64,000 nucleotides of DNA from Stratiolaelaps scimitus (lineage: Eukaryota; Arthropoda; Arachnida; Mesostigmata; Laelapidae), in assembly GCA_019614645.1 (NCBI GenBank), contig JABWDB010000014.1, forward strand, positions 2,480,001-2,544,000, read 5' to 3'. The notes beneath the pieces are model-generated. The model did no database searches. It was not told the DNA's origin and was given only the letters and a program-made list of their open reading frames with translations. The translations under genes were made by a program, and so were the position numbers. This document shows positions 11,030 through 23,600 of this stretch, one piece after another. Position 1 is the first letter of the stretch, and each line of letters starts with the position of its first letter.

Positions 11030-12110
11030 TCTCGAGTGGTTTATCGCTGGAATAGAAGCTAGAAAAAGTAGCCTTATTGTTAAAATGGAGATTAGCGATA
11101 GGCTAGAAATTCATTATACGGAAAGACAACAGAACGCACAGAACGTTTACGAAAATGTGTTTGCACCTTTTACAATTTGATTACTGCGAAATATGATTTT
11201 CTTCGCAGTTTGTCCGTGCATGGCGCTGCGGTTCTTTCTAGTATTGGTGAGTTTAACGGCTGGAATCGAACCCCTGTTGTGTCCACTCGCGTTCGTCTCC
11301 TCCAATTGCACCGCAGACCTATACGAATGTTCACCTGCTTCGTCTTTATCTGCTTCGAGTTGATCAAACATGGTTCGTGTTTCTATCTTTCGTTGAGGCT
11401 TTTAGCTATTACAACGAATAGACGAGCATACAGATGAAATTGTAAACTTTTGCTGAGGCCGTTGCTATTCGCAGGCAAACCACATATTGTGCATGTACTA
11501 CTACTTGGCAATACTAAGCATCTGTAGAAGCTAGCTTTCTGCTTGCACTGACGGGAAAACGAATTGGGAGGGCTTTCGTCAAGCATTGTTGTGGTATGGC
11601 ATTAGTCGACTCATCGTCAAAGTTCTTAAGCCCTAGAGATGATCGTATTTTTTTAACACCGCGGTTCCCTCACCAAATGACTTGCCATAGCAGCGGAACA
11701 ATGGACATGTTACCTGACGTTCGCGACTGTCAATGTGTCTTTCCTTTTGGTACGCTGAACCGTGGCCAACGAACTATGCCCATAGTCCTCCCGGTCGGTA
11801 TTCGCCCTAGTTGGCGATAACGCCGATGTGGAGTCGGTCACGCCCGACGTTCTATGCCTCTCGAGATTTGTAATTCCGTATAGCAGTTATATGGGTCGGA
11901 GCGGAAGATATGATACTATTATTCATGCGATTACAAATCGACTCACGCTGACACACGAATGTGGGATCTCTCCGTTTTGAAATTCACCTCGATTCACTCA
12001 CTAAACATTTTGTTCGATATAATGAAAGGATACATGGGCAAACCACATCAACGAATTAACAATACCAAGGAGAATTCATGGACTACTTAAGGAACTTTTA
12101 TGCCACTGAT
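11030..12110. other. Unassigned spacer
   Basis: No recognisable gene or repeat family. A GGTTCGATTCC-like box on the minus strand near 11262-11273 has no matching A box or T-stem, so I do not call a tRNA. Confidence 0.4.
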
Positions 12111-12145
12111 AATGATCCGTATTTTTTTTTTGAATGATCCGTATT
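12111..12145 (-). mobile_element. Poly(A)-only retroposition scar
   Basis: The 13-base repeat AATGATCCGTATT occurs at 12111-12123 and 12133-12145. Only TTTTTTTTG lies between. This is what a minus-strand retroposon looks like if reverse transcription copied only the A tail. Polymerase slippage or a local tandem duplication are alternatives. Confidence 0.6.
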
Positions 12146-12149
12146 GTCT

Positions 12150-12897
12150 GTACAACAATAGTGACATTTTTACAATCGCTATCTCCATCTATGTTTTTGT
12201 GCAGAAAAATAATAACTTTTACAGAAGAAAAATACTTTTACAGAAAAAAAATAACTCTTATCTTATTTATCTTTCACCTGTGTATAAATTGTTTTGGCAA
12301 AGCGTTATTTCTCCAGCATATGCTATGGATTAGAACAGGGTAAACGTAGAAATAAAATGGAATGAGATAAGGTAAGATAACAATATCTACGGATACTCCA
12401 GCCCTACTGGTCAGGATGGGTGGGAAGGGTAGTGAACCAGCCTAATGAAGGCCCTGTTTGACACGTGCTGAGATGGTACGTGGGGCACGCGTCCCTGCAG
12501 AATCTATTATACATCGCAGGCTGGACACGGATCGTGGAAACTCGCGGTTGATCAGGCGAGATATAATGGAAGCCGTGCACCGCAAATCTCGTAACCAAGT
12601 GCCGGTTGAGGAGCGAGCAGCCCTTCCAAGCGTCTGATGTCATCGTGTATCAATTGTAAACCCATACATTTTCCTAGTGTCTAATTTTTCAACTATTCCA
12701 AGCATGAAGAGGTTTTTAATACTTGCTTGATGCAACATGACGTTCTAAGCAGCCGATAGATCGACATTCAATCTCCTACACTGTATAGACAATGAATATT
12801 CATGTTAGCGATTATTCTATAGGCTCTAACTCTTAGGTGCAAGCTACACATTTTTGGTCGAATTTGACTTGTCCCAGTATTGTAGTTTATCATATGT
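12150..12897. other. AT-rich spacer
   Basis: AT-rich with a short, imperfect tandem of ACTTTTACAGAA-type units at about 12205-12255. No gene recognised; the minus-strand open frame at 12404-12643 has no family signature. Confidence 0.45.
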
Positions 12898-12989
12898 AGC
12901 AGTATATATTTCAAAAGTGCTCCCGAAACCTGTCACATAGGGAAGCAACGGAGAGTCAGCTAAAAAACAGCAGCAGTATATGTTTCAAA
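12898..12989 (+). mobile_element. Short retroposon, family A, with target duplication
   Basis: AGCAGTATATATTTCAAA at 12898-12915 and AGCAGTATATGTTTCAAA at 12972-12989 match at 17 of 18 bases and flank about 56 bases. The insert holds CCTGTCACATAGGGAAGCAA, GTCAGC and a TAAAAAAC tail, the 3' end of family A. Substitutions have weakened the left arm of its terminal hairpin. It is a 5'-truncated copy. Confidence 0.75.
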
Positions 12990-13500
12990 GGACTTAGGGC
13001 CTGACGCAAGAAAATTGGTGTTATCTTTTCCTTTTTTTTAAAGAAAAAGGCGTATTTTTGACTACTTAGATACCGAGACCGAATCAACTCTATGTTCGTG
13101 ACCTTGGAACGGATGACGTTGGTTGGGGAAGAATACACCACCAACTTCAACTACAAGGGACATGTATTTACATATATAAGGCATACAAACGAAAAAAAAG
13201 ATATCCAAAAACCGTTGCGCCGTTGATCCTGCCCCAATGACTCGATCAAGTGTGCACTTGCCCTGATGCGATCTGCGTTGATTATCGCCCGATGTCGCGG
13301 TTCCACGGCACTTTGACGAATGATCGGGAATGTTGCTTTCGTGATAAGACCTGTTACGCTGCTGTGAAAAATCGCTGAGCCTTTTTCTCAGTGAGTTGAT
13401 CAACGATAATGCAATGTATTGAGTTGGGTATCAGTTTTTGATTACGTTGCCCATATGGCAATGGTCGTCGCTAGCTGCATTGTTTGCCAGTGCTCTAGTG
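12990..13500. other. Unassigned spacer
   Basis: AT-rich left part with A and T runs near 13025-13050. No gene or repeat family recognised. Confidence 0.45.
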
Positions 13501-14545
13501 CTGCTAAGCTGGTCATCATGCCCTTCTCAACGCTCCCCGTCTGTGATGGCGACCGATGGTGAGCATACTACACATAAACGTCGCTGGACGTAAACTGCTC
13601 TCTGGCGGCCTTCTAGAACGATGCTCCAACGAACCGGTGCTAGCTGTGCGGTGGATTTTCGCCGTTTCTTCTGAAGCTGCTGCTGCTGTTGCAGCTGCCG
13701 ATGCCGCGCACACACGATGTCTCGGCTTCTCATCGCGTGGCGAGAAGAGGCTGAATGAGGCAACGCCGAGCCAGAAATGCCAACTCACTGCTGAGGACAG
13801 GAGGAGTCATGAGCTGCCATTGCGCTTCGCTCTGGTCCAGTCTATGTATCCCTTTGACGATGGCTACTACTACTACTACTACTAATGCTACAACTGCAAC
13901 CACCGCGACTCCCTACAGATCTTGCTGCTATCTGTCTAGCACGAATCGTACGAACTTGCTGCGCGGCGTGCCAAGGGCAAAATCGCCTCATTACGTGTCG
14001 GTTCATCGTCATCTCATAGCGGCGCCTTTCTTCTAGACGTGGAGCGAGCGAGCGGCGAGGGGCGATTCAACGACAGGATGCACCACGGCCGCTACGGCGG
14101 AGCGATCGTTTCGTCGGGGTGTCGCCGTCGTGTTGGCCGTCCCACCACACGAAAGCCAGTGTAGCCGGACGCGAATGACGTATGATGTGCTTCCTACGCG
14201 AAGAAAGGCGATGAGCGATGTCTGGAAAACTGGAAGGGAGATAGAGCGGATAAAGAACGCCAGCACAGTAGAGGAAAGAGAGAGAGAGAGAACAACTTCT
14301 TCGAACGATAGCGAGGACGAAGGACATTGTGAAGATTGCAAACGGATGCCTCTGCGCTCCTGTCGCTGGCATCAGACGAAGCCACGTGTACAGGGTGGCG
14401 AACAATGTAGTTGGCAGCGAAACACACCGTCAGCGGCCGTTTGACCGATATGCGAGAACGAAGAGGGGCTTCGCAACGTATCAAAGAAGAAGAATAACTG
14501 GTAGATGGGACGTCTGGAGACGAGTCTGGAGCGGGTAGCAAGCAC
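13500..14545. other. GC-rich island
   Basis: CpG-rich DNA with GCT/GCA triplets near 13675-13705, (TAC)n at 13864-13883 and a GA tract near 14274-14291. Open frames overlap on both strands and none shows a conserved domain. Nature unknown. Confidence 0.45.
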
Positions 14546-15699
14546 GACGATTACAGCTACTGTAATTTGTACTCGTTCATTATTGTTTAGATACATATGT
14601 GAGGAGTGTCGAGAGCATGCAGAATCAACAGGTAAAATCATGGGTGTCAGTAACTCACCCCGTAGCGATTTCGACTGTGAGACTATGTGGGTATAGGGTT
14701 GGCGTATTGTGGTCATCACGAACGGAGAGATCCATGTTGGGATGGTTTTCTGGTGAAGCCACATCTAGAACGTATGATTTGATATCCAGACGAGAGGATA
14801 TTATACGCAGCATACATTACATACTCTAAATAAGAAAATAAAGTGACACAAATTTAGCTTGAGAATACTTCTCATCAGAGACAAATAATCGTAGAGACTC
14901 TCAATTGCGTTATACGAATGATTGTTATCCGCAATTTTATCAGTCCTGTAGTTGCCGAATCAACCTGGGAACGGTGAGAACATTGTCAAAGATTTCTGAC
15001 CACCCGAATTGAGATTCGTATTTACAATTTACCAATGGTCAATCTGACAGAGTTCTTAGTGATGGCCGTCTGAGTCAATGGGGACATGCTACATATCACA
15101 CGTAATTACGTCGTCGAGTTCGTTTCAAATTGGCTCCAAGCGCTCGATTCAGAGGTCTTCCTATCGGACACCTACCTCGCATGCGGCTATCGGTGCAATC
15201 TTGACACGAAATTGGTGTAGTGCAGTTTCGACGGAACGGCGGCTCGCTCAATTTTATTGACCTCTGTTTGGCATCATTGCTATTCTGCGTCTTTACTAGC
15301 TGCGAGCCATTGACTGAAAAGGACAGCCTGAAGCACGCAAACCTATTAACGTACACCAGAGACGTGCCGGTTGAGTGGGTTAGAGAACCTTGGCACGGTA
15401 TCAACGACTGAAGATAAAAGTGAGACTACCTGAACAATATGAGTTCTTGCCTAACTGCAGTATGGAGACAAATGTTGTAGTCTACATATGCATTATTTGT
15501 TAGGTTAGGTCTTGGTGGCAATTAAAAATATGATATATCGTCATTGATTACGTGTGGTACATTAGCTTCCCGACGGCCGTCAATCCCTCGGAAAAAGACT
15601 ACACTTAACAATAATATTATAGTGACACCAAAACCGACACCTAGATAGGGTAATATGTTGATCTCTTTCACTTGCACCCGCTCGTTTATGACAATATAT
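14546..15699. other. Unassigned spacer
   Basis: No gene, RNA or repeat recognised in this 1.15-kb stretch, which precedes the visible start of the LINE. Confidence 0.45.
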
Positions 15700-17024
15700 T
15701 GTGGATTCAATGGAGAGTAAACAAGCTTCCTTTGGTTTATTCGTGGATATAACTGCTGCTATTCAACTGCCTGAAGCACTAGCTGTTCTTTCAAATACTA
15801 GAACTTGTTGGATGCGGTGCGATCACTGTCGACTTATTCCGGACGTATGTCTCCACCAGACGAAAGGCAGTAAGAGTGGGTCGTACAGATTCTGCATGGG
15901 AAGAGGTAAACATTGAGACTCCTCAGGGGTCAGTACTAGACCCGTTTATGTTCATTATCTACATCAATTTCATTCTTCTCAAAATCGCAAAGGATGGATT
16001 ATGCAGAGTGATAACATATGCTGACGATACCTCTCTGCTGTTTCGCCTTCGGCCGTCGCACATCCAATCTGACCTTGAGGCAGCACTGATACAAGTGGAA
16101 AAAGTGATGGAAATATTTGACACATTTCGTTTACTAGTCATTGCAAGCAAAACAGGACAAAGTGCCTCGGTCTGACCCTTCAAGACACTGCAAAATGGCA
16201 AGGTCACCTTCAGCATTGTCTCCTAAAAGCTACGAGGTTGTTGCGTCGCTACGACGCCTCAGAGACATCGGTGTGCCAAACGGGGGCCTGCTAATGGTTT
16301 ACAGGGCTCACTTCGGACCAGTTTTGACCTACGCAATCTCAGTATGGGGAAGGGTATACAGAAACGTGTGCAGCAGAGGACAGATTCTACAGAACGACGC
16401 CGTGAGGGCCATATTTGGGAAAACATGGAGGGATTCGGTTCAGGATGTATACTCCTCTAAGAACCTGTTACCGGTAGACAAGTTATATAGTACACGCGTG
16501 GCTACGCTCGCGTTTAAAATATAGAAGGGCACCATCCCGCCGGAGATTTCCTTCTCTCTTACCGCCGCTGCTTTCGGATTAACCAAATGAGCGACAACGC
16601 CGCTGTGACGTTCCATTCCACGTGAGATCAGATCAGTCGCTTCAGTTAGGATTTTCGCCCGTGAATATAAGACGTAAATGCATAATTGTGATAGGAATAA
16701 TCTGTATTAGGCGGAGTCAACCATCTGCTCAGCTGTAGCTGTGATTTTTTTTTAGAGGAGGAAGTTTTCTTCAAGCGCACGGTCACCACCAGAGACACTC
16801 CAATCTCCGATCCAGTGCAGGGTTGACGTGGATGACAAAACGCCTCTGCCTGCTAAAACCATCCCCTGCTGAGAGTGTAGCTGTGATTGTATGTTCACAA
16901 ATGTACATTTTGTGTTGTGAGTTTTACCCACCTTTATTTTATTTTGTTTATTATTTTCACGAGAACTTAAGCGTTGTTGAATGGCAGTTCCGTTAATAAA
17001 TCACACATTTGAATTTGAATCTTT
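15700..17024 (+). pseudogene. 5'-truncated non-LTR retrotransposon (LINE) with reverse transcriptase
   Basis: Three plus-strand frames, shifted relative to one another, form the C-terminal half of a LINE reverse transcriptase. 15701-15916 has ASFGLFVDITAA, the region of the first catalytic Asp. 15876-16175 has VGRTDSAWEEV (via a frame change), TPQGSVLDPFMFIIYIN and the active-site YADDTSLLF (YADD at 16017-16028). 16141-16524 has LRRLRDIGVPNGGLLMVYRA, LTYAISVWG, RGQILQNDAVRAIFG and NLLPVDKLYSTRVATLAFKI, typical of the thumb and C-terminus in Jockey/CR1-like elements. The C-terminal frame ends at 16524, followed by about 0.5 kb of 3' UTR, an AATAAA at 16995-17000 and a short TTTGAATTTGAAT tail. 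Two frameshifts and the missing endonuclease and ORF1 make it dead. The 3' UTR is interrupted by another element. The clade is an inference. Confidence 0.85.
16734..16888 (-). mobile_element. Short retroposon, family C, nested in the LINE 3' UTR
   Basis: TGTAGCTGTGATT at 16734-16746 is repeated exactly at 16876-16888 and flanks a 129-base insert. The insert begins with a T run on the plus strand, so its A tail lies on the minus strand. A second copy of the family is near 33.8 kb and shares GAGGAGGA after the T run, ACCAGAAAC/ACCAGAGAC and CTACCTGCTAAAACCATCC-type sequence. The insertion is younger than the LINE it interrupts. Confidence 0.8.
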
Positions 17025-19685
17025 TTGAACGCGCCGATCAGCCAGTTGGATCGAATGTGAGCAGTGCTATAGAAATACCTATATTGGCTCGTCGACTTTG
17101 TTGGGAGAGAAGCCAGCCCTGCTGAGGTTGGCACCACACTAATCAGATCCCTGTGATTGGTGTTTTAAGCAATCACTGAAAGTTGCGCACAATTGAAGGA
17201 ATCCCTGACTAGCAGGCGAAGATCAGGAATATCATAGGCGTGTGAACGTAGACCCTGCTTGGTAGTGGACTATTGGAAGTATCTCAATGTTTAGCCCATT
17301 TTCAATGGGCGCTCTTCGAAACCATCACCTACAGACCAGCCTATGATGTCAAGTGCCGCACCGGTTTAATCAGTCCTCAGCTGTAATTTCTTCTCGTTCT
17401 TCGCTGCCGTCGAATGGCCTGCTTTGTGAGCCCCGCTACTCACGCACTAATATGGGATTCGCTTGCGTAAGTCAGGTCCCAGGAGGGTTCGAGCGTCCCT
17501 TACGCCTGATCATCCAGGCAACCTTTGACGCCGGCCTCAAACGTCTGTTAACGTGTCTCGGCCTGCTTATGCAATATCAGCAATGAAGGTCCCAGCATCC
17601 CAGGGATGCGGACGTGAGGCAGAGACGAAGGGACCGAGCTGCGGAGTGAACGCGTCGCTCTTTTTAATGCCTGGCCCATGGTTTCAACGAAAAAAAAACA
17701 TCCCGCATGGACCACCGCAGCACTGTCCCAACAAGATAGGGCCATCTTGCGTCGGCCATCCTGCATGCAACTCGAGCGCGTACTAAGAAGCTAATGAAGA
17801 GAGCAGCAAGTGAGCCGCTCCATCGTCTTTAGCCAGCTTCGCGAACACCACCTATAAACAAAAGCGAACAGGAAACGCGTGTACTTGTATCGCCTGCTGG
17901 GAGCAGGCGGCAGAGAGAGGCTCGATCTCGTTTGTGATGCCATAAAAGTTAACTTTGCTAGAAGTATATGCAGCGATCAAGTAATACGGATACACGATGT
18001 GTTCCACGTGTGTACCATTCGCACAAATCTAGTCGCACCGGTAGCGCCTAAATATCAACCGTATCAAATGGCGCAGTAGTCACTCTCTAGACGTTACAAC
18101 AAATTCGGATCGATGTTAACACCGCATTTGGGGAATCCATTGAGCTGCGTGATGGATCCAGGTCTGCCCCGAAATTGTACGCGAAGGCATTTGCTCATGG
18201 GGTGTGAACTTAGCCAGTGCTAAATTTGCATTACCACTAGAAGGTCTCGGGCTTGCCAAATCGAGAGAGAGAGAGACCTCGCTGTGAAGTCACGAAGTCA
18301 ATCGGATTAGCTATGGGGCTCTTTGCAAGACTTCGATTTGCTATCAATGAGGTCACAATGGGCCGCTTGAATATTGCTCGCTGGCATTCACTTCGATCTA
18401 TTAGAAATTCGTCTCATTCATCTTTATCCGAGAGATCTGTGTCTGTCGTCGAATTGAAATCATAAATGTAGATAGAAACGGCTCTGAGATCTCGAGTGTT
18501 AACGTAATATCTCAAGGACCTCGGGGGTGGGCTCAGCGAGGTCGGAGTGCAGGCGTCGGGGGTCAACAACCCACAGGGTAGGTCTCTGAGGACGTGCCCG
18601 AACGTACCGCACGAAACTAAACTGTCTGATTCTATCGCAAATTGCGGGGTCATTAGTTCCAACTTCGAAGCATGTGTACAACACGCAGCAAAAACCTGCT
18701 CGGCTCATACTATGAATCCATACCGTATCCACTACTCGGCGCTCCGTAGGATAATGGCCATTTGTGGCATTCGTGAACGGCGGATATGACACACCTGAAG
18801 CGGCCTGAAGCGCCTGAACATTGGAGCTCATTGTTAGAAGGTTTAGTGCGGAGCTGACATTTGTCCTATTTTTATTTGTATCGAAGATATACGCACGTGT
18901 ACGGATCAACAAATCCATTCACAAAAACTAGTGGACTGATATATGAAAAATCTATGACGAGCAAAATTAGGAGGGCGAATTTCGACTTCGCCTCTATCCG
19001 ATTCTTGACGTCGTGGACTTTGGGGCCGACGTGCGGAGTCGACTCGATATGTAACCAGCTACAAATTTCGTACTTGGTCGATAGTTGAGCGGCCTGAGAA
19101 GCCCTTTTCTCTCATTTGACGAGGAAGCCTTATGCCGGAAACGCACACAAGCAGAGTTCGCTTAACTCAAAGCGAGATAGAAAAACACCGCCTTACTGAC
19201 AGCGACGCATTCAATCGCAATATTCAACGGGTGTGCTCACGTTCGCTGCGCAAGGATAACACTAAATTATAATATCGTGGGTTGGACGAAGCCTCCACAA
19301 ATCCTGAGGAAAACCCTACTAAATGAACGGGATGCTATAAGCCTCGGGCTTACTTCTTCATTGGCCGAATCGGGTTTCAACGGGAGCTGGTCCAAAAGCG
19401 ACGTCTGGCATATTTCGTTGAGGGGGCGTGGGTCGAGCGGGGTGCTTATCTATCGATGATGATAAGTTGTCACTTTCTTGTCGGCGACGTCCAGCCCCCA
19501 CAGTGCACCAGCAGATTGCCGAGATGGAGTTTTACTAACTTCGGGACTGCTGTTCGTAATGACTTCCATAGCCATCACTAAGCCCAGCTGGCGACGGCGT
19601 GGAACTTGCGAGCTCCTTCTAAGACTAAGCATCGGCTATGAGCATCGGTAAACGTCGTGCCACTATACGCCGTCGAAACGCTTTC
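17025..19685. other. Unassigned spacer
   Basis: About 2.7 kb. A small hairpin GCCCATT-TTC-AATGGGC lies near 17293-17309 and a GA run near 18263-18276. The 139-codon minus frame at 18499-18918 shows no family signature. No gene accepted. Confidence 0.4.
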
Positions 19686-19688
19686 ATC

Positions 19689-19713
19689 ATATATATATAT
19701 ATATATATATATA
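19689..19713. repeat. (AT)n microsatellite
   Basis: About twelve AT units. Confidence 0.9.
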
Positions 19714-19954
19714 GTACACTGTATTGCCGGTGCCTCGTCAAACAGTGTCGCATAGTGTTCCATACATAATCATATATTATCAGAGTAAGTGGTGGGGGAG
19801 GGCTTCTCATCTGCAATCACCTCAAAAAGCAGCAGTGAACCTATCCCTGTCTAATTTCGGCAACAAAGAAAACAGCGGTCGCCTTCACTTGACTTTCGGA
19901 TCTCGCTCCAGAATTATGTTTGTATAGTATGCTACATATATCAGTAATAAAAAA

Positions 19955-19972
19955 ACACACACACACACACAC
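19955..19972. repeat. (AC)n microsatellite
   Basis: Nine AC units after a short A run. Confidence 0.9.
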
Positions 19973-19979
19973 TAATTTA

Positions 19980-20640
19980 GCTGTTTCTCCCAAAGCTCTT
20001 GGCCTGCACCGTGATCCCCTCGCACTTATCTCGTTCTCGGTTCGTGTGATCCAATTGGTTGAGTGCGAACATCGACTCTGCCAGTCCCTTCGTCTTGCCG
20101 TTAGTCTTCGCCGACGTCATCTTCTCTCCCTCTCCCTTTCTTTCTCTCTTTTTCTCTCTCGGTTGTCTTTGTCCCACAGAGGCGGCCAGGGACGGTGTGG
20201 ATCTGGCTGCACTGTACGCTAGCTGTACAGCTCCCACTCGATGTCGACCATACGCCCGTGGCTTTCGCGGCGTCGCAGCGGGACCAGCGGCGCTTGTTAA
20301 TGAGGCGGCGATTCAACATTTTAACGGGAGTGACATTTGTCCCCGAAGATCGGACAGATGGACGGGTCTATTTGCAGCGCGAAGAACAATGCTCTCGAGT
20401 GGCTTTGGCGCAGCCGCCCCCGCCCCCGGCTGCCACTGGCAAACTGGAGCGCCGAGGACGCACTTGCTGGATGTATCTGGCGATGCGGCCTTGAGTGGGT
20501 CCCCTTTCCCGACTCCGAGATGTATGTTCAGAGTGCTTGTGCTCCATGTTTGCTTGCTTATCCTGCAGGCCGGCTTGCCAGCCTGCGCCACTTGGTGACG
20601 CCCGATCGATCGAGGAAACTCTCGCTGAAGTGAATGATCA
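19980..20640. other. GC-rich stretch with CT tract
   Basis: Open on the plus strand for 179 codons (20059-20598) and on the minus strand over much of the same bases. It is CpG-rich, with a CT-rich run at about 20122-20161. The predicted peptides show no domain. Similar in character to the other GC islands. Confidence 0.4.
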
Positions 20641-23600
20641 TCTTTGTTGGGTATTTTCTCATAAACTACATTAGACGCTGGCCGAGTGCTCGTCGTGGAG
20701 TTTGCTTTGCGCCTGTCACACAATGGTGATATATAATAAAAAGCAGAGGAGTCGTACGATATGTGGCTTGCAATAAGGAACAGTATTGTAGTCAGGGGTG
20801 AATTTGTAGATTTTTTCATTTACGAGAAAAATTTTAAGCCGGATAAGGATAATATGATTGGTGCCAGCGATCGGGTTGTACCCGTTAACGGCACTCGATC
20901 GTAGGGAAACATAACATTACTACGTTTGCATACAAAAATGACTGTGGCCTTGGCGGGGGGCAGATAGATCTCCAAATTGGAGATAAGATAGATCTTCAAA
21001 TGACAATTAATGAGCCTTTGTTTTAAGCTACGTTCTTCCGCATTGATTTAACTCTGAATAATCATAATAATAATAATACTAATGACACAATTCACCTCGC
21101 TTCAAAATGTGTGTGCCCACGTGCCGTTGGCAAGTCGCATGCAGCAACCAAGACGTGAACGTGCATCGGCAACTTTCTACTAAAGAACATTTAGCCCTTC
21201 GCTCAAGTACCGTTTCCTAGCATCGTACTATGCGAAGTTCTAAAAATAATAGCCATACGCACGAACGTCGCCCATGCGATCCTCGGCAACAACTAGCTAG
21301 CCAATTTAGCTTCAAAGCAAACATCAATGAATGTGGATAATTGCATTTCGTCGACACCTGGCATTCGTCCATTGCTCCCTCGAAATCTACTCGTCTACTC
21401 GCCTGCGTTCCACCGCTCGAGTGGGGTCTATTTAAACGGCGAATTGCGTGCGGCGGGAAGCTTTGGTAATTCCTCTCGATCGGAGATGCGCCGCGCGTTC
21501 CTCGTTCGACATTTCCCACGTCTTCTTGTTAGTGTGGGTTGTCCGCTTCGTAGGTTGGCTTCCATTTAGTGAAGGATACGCCATGAGGAGAACAGGATAG
21601 ATGAAGATAGTTGAGTAACTCCGAGAGGAGGGAGGAAGAGACAGAGAGATGGAGAGGGACTGCGGACGGGGATCGTTGTCGGGGCTACTGCTGGTAGTGA
21701 TAGCAGTAGTAGTCCTTCTATGCTTGCTCTACAACTCCATGATTATTAATATTAACCTTATTTAATCTAATCTGTTATTCATTACAACTGTACATCATGA
21801 TTGCTGGAACAAGGAAAACCCGGTACGCGGCTGAGGTCGCTGGACGGTAGCTGCGCAGTGTGTAGTCAGCCTATACGAAGGGAGCAGGACAGGTCGATGG
21901 GGGGCAGGGGCGGCTGCGGCGACGGCAGCAGCAGCGGCGCCGCCATAAGCGGCTCTAAGTCCTTCTAGCCCCTCTGAGCTTAGCCGATCAGCCAGCCTAG
22001 CGCACTGGTACATTAATAACCAGCCCGTCTACAAGAGGACCCCCGGGAAGCTCTGGGACTGCGTACGATTGGGATCGTCTACGGCCAGTCGGAGGACGAG
22101 GAGGTCGCTGTAGACGAGGAGGTCCGTCCGTTTGTGTGTACACACAGTGAGCCAGAAAGAAGACGGTGGACAAAGTGAAAGCGAGCGAAGCCTTGTATCT
22201 ATATGTGACTATGTCTATGTGTGTGTGTGTTAGTGTGTGTTAGTGACTGAGTGTGCGAGCCACCCATCTACCGAACCAAAGGAAAAGTGAGAGAAACAGA
22301 GACTAAGTAGTAGACGCAAGATGCGAGACCGAGCGAAATAAATATATAGGTGGTCCAGAAGTAGGTCCCCGCACATGTCTAGGCCGTAGCGGCCTACACG
22401 AGCCTGCCGTCACATACGTATTTCTGCTGGAGAAAGCCCGGATAAGTCCAGCATGACCGACATGATAGGTCCTTGAAGCAATACAGCTACACAGCAACGG
22501 TACCGAGACCTTTCTGCCAGGGGAAGTCATAGCTGAGGGTGGTCAGTTAAGAGAAAAACGACCCTATACGTGGACTTCGCTACCTCGAGGTAAGCAAGCG
22601 CGTGAACATAACGCATTGGATAGAAAGGAAGCTCAACGATTCCTGACTCACTACTGGAAAGCAGAGGTAGATCGTCCAGGTTGATGCAATAAAAGATCTG
22701 TTCGTGGGACCGATTGAAGCAATTTATATTGATAATGTAATATCAATACACGACACCTTTCTCCACTGTATATATACTTATTTTTATTATGATTTTTAAG
22801 GTTCAGGTGGAAGGAGTGTAGAACTCGACACTATCGAACTCTCCGGTAGAGCTGCGAAGACCATTGGGGAGAAAGTACGGCGTTACAGAACAAAATTAAT
22901 TGTACCTAATGAGTACACGGTTAGTTGTCGTATTGTTGTACGGGTTTTAAACAGTGGGAGTCTTAAGGGGGTTTGAAATCACAGCGTGAATGTGTCCGAT
23001 GTAACAGGCCACGGCTCCATAGGACGATGAAGGACAAGAATAGCATGTTTTAGTGACGGATACTACGGGATCGTCGAAGAATTTGAGGAGGCAATTGTAA
23101 ATGACAAATATGATTGGCTACTGGGGAAGCTTTTGATCCCAGAGGGAAACCTCTGCCCCCGGGGTGAAGTAGGTGGAAGGCAGGCGTACCACTCTTAGCG
23201 TAGTCGCAATCGGTACGTTGTCAAATCATGGTAGACAGCTCCCACACAACAACTCCTCAGAATGCGATTCCAAAGTAGCACGTTGGACTACTAAAATGTG
23301 ACGATTTCCACTCGTGATATCATGGGCACTGTAACATGCAAACCTTTATATTCTGCGCCATCCATGTCTGCTATTGCAGTATCATCTATTGATGAGGTCG
23401 CGTTAGATTCGCGTCGGCAGATTCGTGTGTCGTTACGGTAGCAAAATATTGTCTAGAGTTGTTCAGTTCTAATCTAACTGAACAATCTGCCCCTCCCAAA
23501 TAGAACAAGTACTATTCAGAATCGTAGATTGTGGATAACATTTTCGTACATATTGATGTGTCGACTCATCTCGGCTTTGAATGACTCTGCATCGGATGTT

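Noticed and set aside
11262..11330. B-box-like GGTTCGATTCC on the minus strand
   Set aside because: No A box at the proper distance and no T-stem or acceptor pairing, so not a tRNA gene.
20059..20598. 179-codon plus-strand open frame
   Set aside because: CpG-rich, open on both strands, no domain, and the N-terminal part comes from a CT-rich run.
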